Positions 1-5,531 of a stretch of DNA of 19,361 bases are shown piece by piece. A model generated the notes under the pieces. It was not told where the DNA came from, made no database searches, and saw only the letters and a list, made by a program, of their open reading frames with translations. Source of the stretch: Alphaproteobacteria bacterium (lineage in GTDB: Bacteria > Pseudomonadota > Alphaproteobacteria > RS24). Where the stretch lies: NCBI GenBank assembly GCA_015163825.1, contig JAAOIL010000117.1:1-19361 (forward strand). Reading direction: 5' to 3'. Numbering within the stretch: the first letter of the stretch is position 1; every line of letters begins with the position of its first letter. The position numbers and the translations under genes are program-made.

Positions 1-109
1 CAAGGGCTAAGGTTTTGTATTGAGTGTGTCTTTTCTTCCAGTTGGGGTTGCTTTTTGAAAAAAAATATCTCACCCTTGTTTTATTGATTCACAAATGAAA
101 GGATATGTT

Positions 110-385
110 ATGTCTAAAAATGAAGAAAAGAAAAGTCGTCTAAAAATAATTGCAGAGGTTCTGATTATTATAATGTCTTTGCCACTTACTGCTATTACCG
201 CCATCTCTGCGTTCGTGCTATTTTATTTTAATCCCAAACTCGTAAATTATGAAATTGAACACCGCCACCTTTTTGCGGCTCTCATCTATTCAGTTGCAGT
301 GATAATGTTTATATATGGTGAGCCGACTTGGGGATTTGGAATTCTAGGGATTGCATTTTTTGTGTGGAATATGAAAAAAGCATAA
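110..385 (+). CDS. small hypothetical membrane protein
   Basis: I do not recognise a family. The 91-residue product has a short charged N-terminus (MSKNEEKKSR) followed by three hydrophobic stretches, at about residues 9-35, 50-67 and 71-87, so it is probably a small inner-membrane protein. The ATG at 110 is chosen over the in-frame ATG at 95 because AAAGGA at 98-103 lies six bases before it, and the upstream ATG has no such signal. The gene is visibly more AT-rich than the housekeeping genes to the right, as is brnTA, so it may be recently acquired or weakly constrained. It ends before a palindrome-rich stretch and is convergent with the VWA gene. No function can be assigned. Confidence 0.6.
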   Translation: MSKNEEKKSRLKIIAEVLIIIMSLPLTAITAISAFVLFYFNPKLVNYEIEHRHLFAALIYSVAVIMFIYGEPTWGFGILGIAFFVWNMKKA

Positions 386-458
386 TTTTGTTTATGGCTT
401 GCGGGAGGGGTGCTTGTCGCTGCTTCATACGCTTGCGCGTGTTTGACTCCTCGCCATA

Positions 459-490
459 CGATTTAGGCGCGGCTTTGCCGCTTAAAATCG
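459..490. repeat. imperfect hairpin
   Basis: CGATTT at 459-464 pairs with AAATCG at 485-490, and GCGGC at 469-473 pairs with GCCGC at 477-481 around a TTT loop. Mismatches or bulges lie between the two blocks. It is part of the palindrome cluster downstream of the small membrane-protein gene. Confidence 0.5.
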
Positions 491-500
491 TGTCTCGGAC

Positions 501-565
501 GCACTTTATGGTTTGCTATATCATCTCAAAGCGGTGCTTTGAGGTGAAGCAAATCTATAAAGTGC
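501..565. repeat. long hairpin, about 65 bases
   Basis: Two nested inverted repeats form one long stem. The outer arm GCACTTTAT (501-509) matches ATAAAGTGC (557-565) and continues through GGTTTGC/GCAAAT-type pairing to 516/549 with one bulge and one G-T pair. The inner arm CATCTCAAAGC (522-532) matches GCTTTGAGGTG (536-546) with one G-T pair and a three-base loop. No T-run follows on either strand, so it does not look like a simple intrinsic terminator. It resembles the REP/MITE class of palindromic elements, but copy number is unknown. Confidence 0.65.
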
Positions 566-615
566 ACTAGAGGTTTTTAAGAGCCACACAGAAATTGATT
601 TAAGTAATACACCTG

Positions 616-657
616 CGCTCATATTTTTCCGCTCCGTTAGCGGGAAATATATGAGCG
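616..657. repeat. hairpin, CGCTCATAT / ATATGAGCG arms
   Basis: CGCTCATAT at 616-624 is exactly complementary to ATATGAGCG at 649-657. The stem continues inward as TTTCCGC against GCGGGAAA with one extra base, closing on a TCCGTTA loop. It lies on the 3' side of the minus-strand VWA gene and could help end its transcript, though no clear U-tract follows. Confidence 0.6.
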
Positions 658-662
658 GGGGA

Positions 663-696
663 ATTTGCGCGGAGGCGCAAATGGGGGGTCGCCCCC
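663..696. repeat. two adjacent short hairpins
   Basis: ATTTGCGC (663-670) pairs perfectly with GCGCAAAT (675-682) around a GGAG loop. Directly after it, GGGGG (684-688) pairs with CCCCC (692-696) around TCG. The pair sits only a few bases beyond the stop codon of the minus-strand VWA gene. It may stabilise the 3' end of that transcript, or be part of the dispersed palindromic repeat that fills the gap. Confidence 0.5.
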
Positions 697-702
697 TCTA
701 AT

Positions 703-1881
703 TTATGTCCGACTCAGCTCCCGCATGGCGTTGTCTAGTCCGTCTAGGGTTAGGGGGAACATGCGGTCGGTGAATATCTGTTTGATGATTTGGCAGCTTG
801 CGGTGTGTTCCCAATATCGTTCGCCCATAGGGTTTAGCCATATTGCGTTTTCGTATATTTCGGTTACGCGTTGCAGCCATTGGGCGCCGGCTTCTTCGTT
901 CCAGTGTTCTACGGAGCCGCCCTCATAAGTCAGTTCGTAAGGCGACATAGAGGCATCGCCGATGAATATAACTTTATAGTCGGCGGGGTATTTGTGTAGC
1001 ACATCCCAAGTTGACATTTTTTCGTTGTGTCTGCGGCGATTGTCTTTCCAGACCCCTTCATAGAGGCAGTTGTGGAAGTAGAAATATTCCATATTCTTAA
1101 ACTCCGACCGCGCGGCAGAAAATAGTTCCTCGCACAGGCGCACATGGGGGTCCATGCTGCCACCGATATCAAAGAAGATCAGCACATTCACTCTGTTGCG
1201 CCGCTCCGCTATCAATTTTATATCAAGATAACCAGCCGTTGCCGTAGATTTTATGGTGTCGTCCAGATCTAATATATTCGCCTCGCCATCACGCGCAAAG
1301 CGGCGCAGACGACGCAACGCCATTTTGATATTACGCGTGCCTAACTCCACATTGTCGTCTAGGTTTTTATACTCCCGCTTATCCCAAACCTTAACCGCCT
1401 TGCTATGGCGACCCTTATCTTGCCCAATGCGCACACCCTCTGGGTTGAAACCATCAGCCCCAAACGGGGAAGTGCCGCCTGTGCCTATCCATTTATTGCC
1501 GCCCTCATGGCGCTCTTTTTGTTCCTCTAGACGCTTTTTTAGCTCCTCCATTATTTTTTCCCAGCCGCCAAGTGCCGCTATCTCTGCCTTTTCTTCGTCG
1601 GTCAGAAACTTTTCCGTCAGGGAGCGAAGCCATTCTTCCGGTATCTCGGCTATTTCATTTTCACCAAGCGATTCTAAGCCGCTAAAAACCTCGCTAAAGA
1701 CGCGGTCAAATTTATCCAGATTACGCTCGTCCTTTATCAACGCCGCACGCGACAGATAGTAAAACTGATCAACCTCATTCTCAATCACATCCTTGTCCAG
1801 CGCCTCCAACAGCGAAAGATATTCCCGTAAGGAAACAGGCACATTCTGAGCCTTCAAAGCATGAAAGAAATTAACAAACAT
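703..1881 (-). CDS. CoxE-like VWA domain protein
   Basis: The 392-residue product is a CoxE-type (COG3552-like) protein with a C-terminal von Willebrand factor A domain. Proteins of this kind work with a MoxR AAA+ ATPase as a chaperone or metal-insertion pair; the client here is unknown. The N-terminus (MFVNFFHALK, VPVSLREYL) is the family's usual opening. An acidic and basic linker follows at about 95-180, then the VWA domain from about residue 230. Its MIDAS motif is DIGGSM (238-243), with Gly at the first Ser position; the downstream acidic loop is FIGDASMS (306-313). The ATG at 1881 is chosen because family members start at this MF; a TTG at 1911 would add ten residues. Neither has a strong ribosome site. 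The partner moxR lies upstream on the same strand but is separated by brnTA on the other strand. Confidence 0.85.
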   Translation of the reverse strand: MFVNFFHALKAQNVPVSLREYLSLLEALDKDVIENEVDQFYYLSRAALIKDERNLDKFDRVFSEVFSGLESLGENEIAEIPEEWLRSLTEKFLTDEEKAEIAALGGWEKIMEELKKRLEEQKERHEGGNKWIGTGGTSPFGADGFNPEGVRIGQDKGRHSKAVKVWDKREYKNLDDNVELGTRNIKMALRRLRRFARDGEANILDLDDTIKSTATAGYLDIKLIAERRNRVNVLIFFDIGGSMDPHVRLCEELFSAARSEFKNMEYFYFHNCLYEGVWKDNRRRHNEKMSTWDVLHKYPADYKVIFIGDASMSPYELTYEGGSVEHWNEEAGAQWLQRVTEIYENAIWLNPMGERYWEHTASCQIIKQIFTDRMFPLTLDGLDNAMRELSRT

Positions 1882-1930
1882 GAGAGGCACTTTAAGCAGT
1901 TTCGCCCCCAAAATCTAGTCAAAATAGGGA

Positions 1931-1959
1931 TTGACAAGGGAATGATATTTGTATATACA
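1931..1959 (+). promoter_or_regulatory. brnTA promoter with palindromic operator candidate
   Basis: TTGACA (1931-1936) and TATACA (1954-1959) are separated by 17 bases, a near-consensus sigma-70 promoter reading into brnTA. The -10 lies inside the perfect 10-bp palindrome TGTATATACA (1950-1959). TTTGTATAT also occurs twice, at 1948-1956 and 1960-1968. BrnA antitoxins are ribbon-helix-helix-type proteins known to repress their own promoter, so this palindrome and repeat are the best operator candidate. The operator role is inferred. Confidence 0.7.
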
Positions 1960-1980
1960 TTTGTATATTCTAACAAACAA
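1952..1980 (-). promoter_or_regulatory. possible divergent promoter for the CoxE-like gene
   Basis: On the minus strand, TTGTTT (plus-strand 1975-1980) and TATATA (1952-1957) are 17 bases apart. They would start transcription about 60 bases before the VWA gene's ATG. The -10 overlaps the brnTA -10 and the same palindrome, so the two promoters would compete or be co-regulated. The region is AT-rich, so chance matches are easy. Confidence 0.4.
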
Positions 1981-1994
1981 ATAGGGAGACTATC

Positions 1995-2030
1995 ATGAAA
2001 CAGAAAACCAAAAAACACGCACCAGAATAA
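1995..2030 (+). CDS. 11-codon leader ORF upstream of brnT
   Basis: ATG at 1995 opens a reading frame MKQKTKKHAPE followed by stop, with GGGAGA (1984-1989) five bases before it. It sits between the brnTA promoter and the brnT ribosome site and would be translated first on the transcript. Five of the eleven residues are Lys or His. It could be a leader peptide that tunes brnT translation, the remnant of a truncated gene, or chance. No homology is recognised. Confidence 0.35.
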   Translation: MKQKTKKHAPE

Positions 2031-2044
2031 TAGCGGAGGCTTAA

Positions 2045-2374
2045 ATGGACGAAATATCAAAAGCATCTTACGAAGAGTTTGATTGGCACGATGAAAAAAG
2101 AAAAACAAATATCAATAAGCATAAAATAGACTTTGTAGATGCCACTCGTGATATTTTTCCTTTTATCCATGTGATTATCCCCGCCCGAAAGGAAGGGGAT
2201 GAACAACGCTATAAAGCAATAGGTGAAAGTAATGGCAATATTATCACCATTATTTTTACCGAGAGAAATGAAGGGCGCTTATGTTGGGTAATATCTGCCA
2301 GACGCGCAAGAAAGGGTGAAAAAGATGAATACATCAACATCATTCGTAACGGACAACAAAAAGAGAAAACGTAA
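2045..2374 (+). CDS. brnT: BrnT family toxin (RelE-like ribonuclease)
   Basis: The 109-residue protein is a BrnT (DUF497) toxin of a type II toxin-antitoxin system. The family has a RelE-like fold and cleaves RNA, stopping translation when the antitoxin is lost. The hallmarks are the N-terminal FDWHDEKRKTNINKHKIDF block (12-30), the central RYKAIGE strand (55-61), and the C-terminal WVISARRARKGEKDEY block (81-96), whose arginines belong to the conserved basic face. GGAGG at 2035-2039 lies five bases before the ATG. brnA follows and overlaps by 50 bases, the usual toxin-first order of this family. The C-terminus is somewhat longer than typical because of a Gln/Lys-rich tail. All key regions look intact, so the toxin is probably functional. 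Confidence 0.9.
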   Translation: MDEISKASYEEFDWHDEKRKTNINKHKIDFVDATRDIFPFIHVIIPARKEGDEQRYKAIGESNGNIITIIFTERNEGRLCWVISARRARKGEKDEYINIIRNGQQKEKT

Positions 2375-2699
2375 AACCGCTAAATCGGCAGAGGGCAGTG
2401 TGGGTAGATATACGCTAGCTGATTTGAAAAAGATGAAGGGCAAAACGGATTGGGCGGCTGTTGAAGCACTCACGGACGAGGAAATTCTCGCGGCAATAAA
2501 AAGCGATCCCGACACCGAACTCTGGACGAAGGAAGACTTTGAGAATGCTACTCTCATTATTCCTAAGCAAGCGGTCAGCATTCGCCTTGATGTGAATGTG
2601 CTGGAGCACTTCAAATCGTTAGGCAAGGGCTATCAAACTCGTATCAATAATGTATTGAGCGAGTTTGTAAAAGCCCAGCAGAAAAAGACGCGGCTCTAA
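2325..2699 (+). CDS. brnA: BrnA family antitoxin
   Basis: The 124-residue protein is a BrnA antitoxin. It binds and neutralises BrnT, and with it represses the operon promoter. The C-terminal signature KQAVSIRLDVNVLEHFKSLG followed by KGYQTRINNVL (81-111) is the family's ribbon-helix-helix DNA-binding and dimerisation region. The N-terminal third is Lys/Arg-rich and low in complexity (residues 11-21). The middle WTKEDFENA (67-75) is also family-like. The ATG at 2325 is preferred, with AAGGG about eight bases upstream; a GTG at 2316 would add three residues. Translation is probably coupled to brnT through the 50-base overlap. The gene ends nine bases before the end of the opposing moxR gene. 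Confidence 0.88.
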   Translation: MNTSTSFVTDNKKRKRKTAKSAEGSVGRYTLADLKKMKGKTDWAAVEALTDEEILAAIKSDPDTELWTKEDFENATLIIPKQAVSIRLDVNVLEHFKSLGKGYQTRINNVLSEFVKAQQKKTRL

Positions 2700-2708
2700 C
2701 GCCGTACC

Positions 2709-3554
2709 CTAATTCCGTTCTCGTCTGGCGAGGAAGGCGAGGCGTTCAAACAGATGCACGTCTTGTTCGTTTTTGATAAGGGCGCCGTGTAGGGGCGGAA
2801 TAATTTTGTTTGGGTCTTTCTCGCGCAAGGCTTCGGGGTCTATGTCCTCATTGAGGAGGAGTTTCAGCCAGTCCAGCAGTTCACTGGTGGAGGGTTTTTT
2901 CTTCAAACCCGGCACTTCGCGCACCTCATAGAAGGAAGCCAGCGCATTGCGCACGAGGCGTTCTTTAATATCGGGGAAATGCACGGCGATAATTTTTTGC
3001 ATCGTCTCGGCATCGGGGAAGTTGATATAGTGGAAAAAGCAACGGCGCAGAAAAGCATCGGGCAGTTCTTTCTCGTTATTGGATGTGATAATAACCAGAG
3101 GCCGTTGTTTAGCGCGAATGGTTTCGTCTGTTTCATAGACGTAGAATTCCATGCGATCTAGTTCTTGCAGCAAATCGTTGGGGAATTCTATATCGGCTTT
3201 GTCTATTTCATCTATCAATAGCACGATGCGTTCGCCTTGTTCGAAGGCTTCCCATAGTTTGCCTTTGATGATGTAGTTTTTGATATCCTTGACGCGTTCG
3301 TCGCCTAGTTGGCTATCGCGTAGTCTTGTGATGGCGTCATATTCATATAAGCCCTGCTGGGCTTTTGTGGTGGATTTAATATGCCATGTGATTAATCTAA
3401 GCCCTAATGCCTCGGCTACTTCTTCTGCCAGCACGGTTTTGCCGGTGCCGGGTTCGCCTTTGATAAGCAGGGGGCGTTCCAGCGTCACTGCGGCATTGAC
3501 TGCGGTTTGCAGGTCTTCGGTTGCGATATATTTATCAGTCCCTTGAAATTTCAT
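2709..3554 (-). CDS. MoxR family AAA+ ATPase
   Basis: The 281-residue protein is a MoxR-type AAA+ ATPase, a chaperone that remodels or activates a client protein together with a VWA partner. Visible motifs are Walker A GEPGTGKT (33-40), Walker B IVLLIDE (110-116) and the sensor-1 region ITSNNEKELPDAFLRRC (156-172) with the arginine-finger-like RRC. A C-terminal helical lid follows. The length is normal for the family. AGGAG (plus-strand 3563-3567) lies eight bases before the ATG. The expected partner is the CoxE-like VWA protein further along the same strand; the two are split by brnTA. The target is unknown: members act on CO dehydrogenase (CoxD), methanol dehydrogenase and other enzymes. 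Confidence 0.9.
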   Translation of the reverse strand: MKFQGTDKYIATEDLQTAVNAAVTLERPLLIKGEPGTGKTVLAEEVAEALGLRLITWHIKSTTKAQQGLYEYDAITRLRDSQLGDERVKDIKNYIIKGKLWEAFEQGERIVLLIDEIDKADIEFPNDLLQELDRMEFYVYETDETIRAKQRPLVIITSNNEKELPDAFLRRCFFHYINFPDAETMQKIIAVHFPDIKERLVRNALASFYEVREVPGLKKKPSTSELLDWLKLLLNEDIDPEALREKDPNKIIPPLHGALIKNEQDVHLFERLAFLARRERN

Positions 3555-3583
3555 TGGTTTTTCTCCTATAGTTGCCGCGCAAG

Positions 3584-3610
3584 ACTATAGCCTCATGGAT
3601 TTTGTTTCAA
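3584..3610 (-). promoter_or_regulatory. possible moxR promoter
   Basis: On the minus strand, TTGAAA (plus-strand 3605-3610) and TATAGT (3584-3589) lie upstream of moxR. The -10 is good, but the spacing of 15 bases is short, so the -35 assignment is uncertain. The site is in the 130-bp divergent region between moxR and dksA. Confidence 0.4.
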
Positions 3611-3684
3611 GAGGGTATTTTCCTTGATTTTTACCTCCAATCGGGCTAAATGCTACGGCTATTTAGGAATAAGGATATCGGCTT

Positions 3685-4101
3685 ATGGCAACGCGACTAA
3701 CGAAGAATTACAGCCCCAGCGATGACGAACCGTTCATGAATGCTCGCCAGAGAGAGTATTTTCGGCGCAAGTTACAAGACTGGAAGGACGAGCTCGTCAG
3801 AGCCACCCGTGCCACTGTGGAAGGCTTGCAGAACGAGAATATCCAGCAACCTGACGAGGCGGATAGGGCGGCACTAGAATCAGAAAAAGCACTGGAGCTG
3901 CGCACGCGTGATAGGCATCGCAAACTCATCAATAAAATAGATGCCGCGCTGGAACGCATAGAGCAAAAAGAATATGGCTATTGCAAAGAAACAGGCGATC
4001 CTATCAGCCTGAAAAGGCTGGAGGCGCGCCCCATCGCAACACTGGGCATAGAAGCCCAAGAACGCCACGAAAAACACGAACGCGTCACCGCTAAACGCTA
4101 A
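3685..4101 (+). CDS. dksA: DksA/TraR family RNA polymerase regulator, cysteine-poor
   Basis: The 138-residue protein belongs to the DksA family, which enters the secondary channel of RNA polymerase and works with ppGpp to turn down rRNA promoters and activate amino-acid genes. The coiled-coil tip motif DEADRA (57-62) keeps the key D57, D60 and A62. The zinc-finger fold is recognisable (YGYCKETGDPISLKRLEARP, then IATLGIEAQE), but only C100 remains. The other three cysteine positions are Thr103, Gly121 and Ala124, so it should not bind zinc. This loss is usual in alphaproteobacterial DksA. AAGGA at 3671-3675 precedes the ATG. The last codons are part of a 12-bp tandem repeat. Confidence 0.9.
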   Translation: MATRLTKNYSPSDDEPFMNARQREYFRRKLQDWKDELVRATRATVEGLQNENIQQPDEADRAALESEKALELRTRDRHRKLINKIDAALERIEQKEYGYCKETGDPISLKRLEARPIATLGIEAQERHEKHERVTAKR

Positions 4102-4125
4102 GCCAAACGCTAAGCCAAACGCTAA
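4093..4125. repeat. 12-bp tandem repeat across the dksA stop codon
   Basis: AAACGCTAAGCC occurs at 4093-4104 and 4105-4116, and again truncated (AAACGCTAA) at 4117-4125. The first copy encodes the last two residues (Lys-Arg) and the stop codon of dksA, so every copy repeats an in-frame K-R-stop. Slippage here would leave the protein unchanged. Confidence 0.8.
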
Positions 4126-4238
4126 ACTTACGCTTATCTTATCCACAACTATTTAACCCTCGTGCGTATTATTTTATGCACCACCCCCGAATCGGGTGTA
4201 GGCTCTTTTATGGAGAAAAGGGACGCATAGGAACAAAT

Positions 4239-4269
4239 ATCAATCCACTATCAATCCACTATCAATCCA
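4239..4269. repeat. 11-bp tandem repeat, three copies
   Basis: ATCAATCCACT occurs at 4239-4249 and 4250-4260, followed by ATCAATCCA at 4261-4269. Copies are head to tail with no spacer. It lies about 90 bases before the recA promoter. It could be a slippage product or a protein-binding array. Confidence 0.75.
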
Positions 4270-4291
4270 ATGCCTCATTTTTTCTTAACCG

Positions 4292-4318
4292 AAACTAGCG
4301 GGTTTCCGCCAGTTTTAT
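4292..4318 (+). terminator. possible terminator of dksA
   Basis: AAACT/AGTTT (4292-4296 and 4311-4315) and GCGG/CCGC (4298-4301 and 4306-4309) form a stem with one mismatch around a GTTT loop, followed by TTTTAT. The U-tract is short, and it lies about 190 bases after the dksA stop, so this is tentative. It would separate dksA transcription from recA. Confidence 0.4.
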
Positions 4319-4346
4319 AACCTCTAAAGATTTTTTAATTTTTATA

Positions 4347-4370
4347 TTGACAAAAGAACAAAAATAGAAC
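4347..4370 (+). promoter_or_regulatory. recA promoter region with LexA (SOS) box
   Basis: GAAC at 4356-4359 and GAAC at 4367-4370 are separated by exactly seven bases. This is the GAAC-N7-GAAC (GTTC-N7-GTTC) direct repeat bound by LexA in Alphaproteobacteria. TTGACA at 4347-4352 is a perfect -35 just upstream, so LexA would sit on the core promoter. No good -10 is visible 16-18 bases downstream; TATATT at 4343-4348 is an alternative -10 without a good -35. Induction on DNA damage is expected. LexA itself is not in the window. Confidence 0.85.
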
Positions 4371-4415
4371 AAACCTGTCTTTACGAAACAAATAAACAAA
4401 CCAACGGAGGCTAAT

Positions 4416-5531
4416 ATGACTGAGAATGTAGTGAACATAATGGAAAGTGGCGATAAAAAGAAAGCCCTAGAGGCAGCATTAGGACAAATAGAACGCAGCT
4501 ATGGCAAGGGCTCGGTTATGAGGCTTGGCAGTGTGGATAATATCGTAGAGATAGAATCCATCTCAACAGGTTCGCTGGGGCTGGATATTGCGCTGGGCAT
4601 AGGGGGCTTACCTCGTGGTCGGGTGGTGGAGATTTACGGACCAGAAAGTTCGGGCAAAACAACTCTGGCACTCCATGTTGTGGCAGAAGCGCAAAAGAGT
4701 GGTGGTGTATGCAGCTTTATTGATGCCGAACACGCATTAGACCCTTCCTATGCCGTAAAATTAGGCGTTGATGTGGAGGAACTGGTCATCTCACAGCCCG
4801 ATAATGGGGAACAAGCCCTTGAAATCGCCGATACATTGGTGCGCTCTGGGGCATTAGATATCGTGGTGATAGATTCCGTCGCCGCCCTAACACCAAGGGC
4901 GGAAATAGAAGGCGAAATGGGCGCCAGCCTACCAGGGTTGCAAGCACGGCTCATGAGCCAAGCCTTACGAAAACTCACAGGGTCTATTGCAAAATCTAAT
5001 ACGATGGTCATCTTTATCAATCAAATCCGTATGAAAATCGGGGTGATGTTTGGTAGTCCCGAAACAACAACAGGGGGCAATGCTCTTAAATTCTATGCCT
5101 CGTGCCGTTTGGATATTCGCCGTATTGGGGCGATTAAGGAACGCGATGAGATTATTGGCAATCAAACACGTGTCAAAGTGGTCAAAAATAAAGTCGCACC
5201 GCCTTTCCGTATGGTGGAATTTGATATTCTCTATGGGCATGGCATATCCAAAGCGGGGGAGTTGGTCGATCTAGGTGTCAGCACTGGCGTGGTAGAAAAA
5301 GCGGGCTCTTGGTATAGTTATGGCTCACACCGCATCGGGCAGGGCAAAGAAAATGCTCGGAAATTCCTGATAGAAAATCCGGATATGGCAGATGAAATAG
5401 AAGCCAAAATTCGCGAAGATGCAGGGCTTATCAGCCGTGAGGCCTTGCTCGCCGATGAAAATAGCAAAAGCAAAGAAAACGATGCCTCTGAAAATGATGT
5501 TCCTGAAAACGAGGAGCAAGCGACAGGCTAA
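4416..5531 (+). CDS. recA: recombinase RecA
   Basis: The 371-residue RecA polymerises on single-stranded DNA, drives homologous strand exchange and triggers LexA self-cleavage. Walker A is GPESSGKT (75-82); the catalytic Glu corresponds to E105 in FIDAEHALDP, and Walker B to IVVIDSVAAL (149-158). Loop L2 and the interface (VIFINQIRMKIG, ETTTGGNALKFYAS) are intact. In loop L1 the sequence reads EGEMGASLPG: residue 170 is Ala where most RecA proteins, including E. coli D161, have Asp. The C-terminus is the usual acidic tail, rich in Glu, Asp and Asn. GGAGG at 4406-4410 precedes the ATG by five bases. It is a single-gene unit with its own LexA-controlled promoter and terminator; no recX follows. 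Confidence 0.98.
   Translation: MTENVVNIMESGDKKKALEAALGQIERSYGKGSVMRLGSVDNIVEIESISTGSLGLDIALGIGGLPRGRVVEIYGPESSGKTTLALHVVAEAQKSGGVCSFIDAEHALDPSYAVKLGVDVEELVISQPDNGEQALEIADTLVRSGALDIVVIDSVAALTPRAEIEGEMGASLPGLQARLMSQALRKLTGSIAKSNTMVIFINQIRMKIGVMFGSPETTTGGNALKFYASCRLDIRRIGAIKERDEIIGNQTRVKVVKNKVAPPFRMVEFDILYGHGISKAGELVDLGVSTGVVEKAGSWYSYGSHRIGQGKENARKFLIENPDMADEIEAKIREDAGLISREALLADENSKSKENDASENDVPENEEQATG

Larger units (their letters stand above)
386..702. other. convergent intergenic region made of successive palindromes
   Basis: This 317-bp gap between two convergent genes holds no convincing gene. It contains a row of inverted repeats: ACGC/GCGT at 429-440, an imperfect hairpin at 459-490, a long hairpin at 501-565, another at 616-657, a small one at 663-682 and a GGGGG/CCCCC stem at 684-696. 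Such a dense run is more than two terminators would need. It suggests one or more mobile or dispersed palindromic repeat units; this is inference, as copies elsewhere cannot be seen from this window. Confidence 0.6.
4102..4415. other. dksA-recA intergenic region
   Basis: No gene is evident in this 314-bp gap. It holds the rest of the 12-bp repeat, a perfect DnaA-box sequence TTATCCACA (4139-4147), and a small CCCG/CGGG hairpin (4186-4196). Three copies of an 11-bp repeat (4239-4269) and a hairpin that may end the dksA transcript (4292-4315) follow. A TTGACA with the LexA box and the recA ribosome site complete it. A small RNA cannot be excluded but nothing specific supports one. Confidence 0.6.

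Noticed and set aside
238..246. Search of the left edge (1-94) for the end of an upstream gene
   Set aside because: A frame is open from base 1 to about 87, but the short peptide resembles nothing; no gene call is justified.
328..570. 80-codon plus-strand frame overlapping the end of the small membrane-protein gene
   Set aside because: It runs through the palindromes, overlaps the preceding gene, has no ribosome site and its sequence looks like translated repeat DNA.
1253..1759. 168-codon plus-strand frame inside the VWA gene
   Set aside because: Antisense shadow of a clear family member; Ser/Arg-rich composition typical of antisense reading.
4186..4196. CCCG/CGGG hairpin as dksA terminator
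   Set aside because: The stem is only four pairs with no U-tract directly after it; the hairpin at 4292-4315 is a better candidate.
4093..4269. Short repeats as a CRISPR array
   Set aside because: The units are 11-12 bp, head to tail with no spacers, and no cas genes are present.
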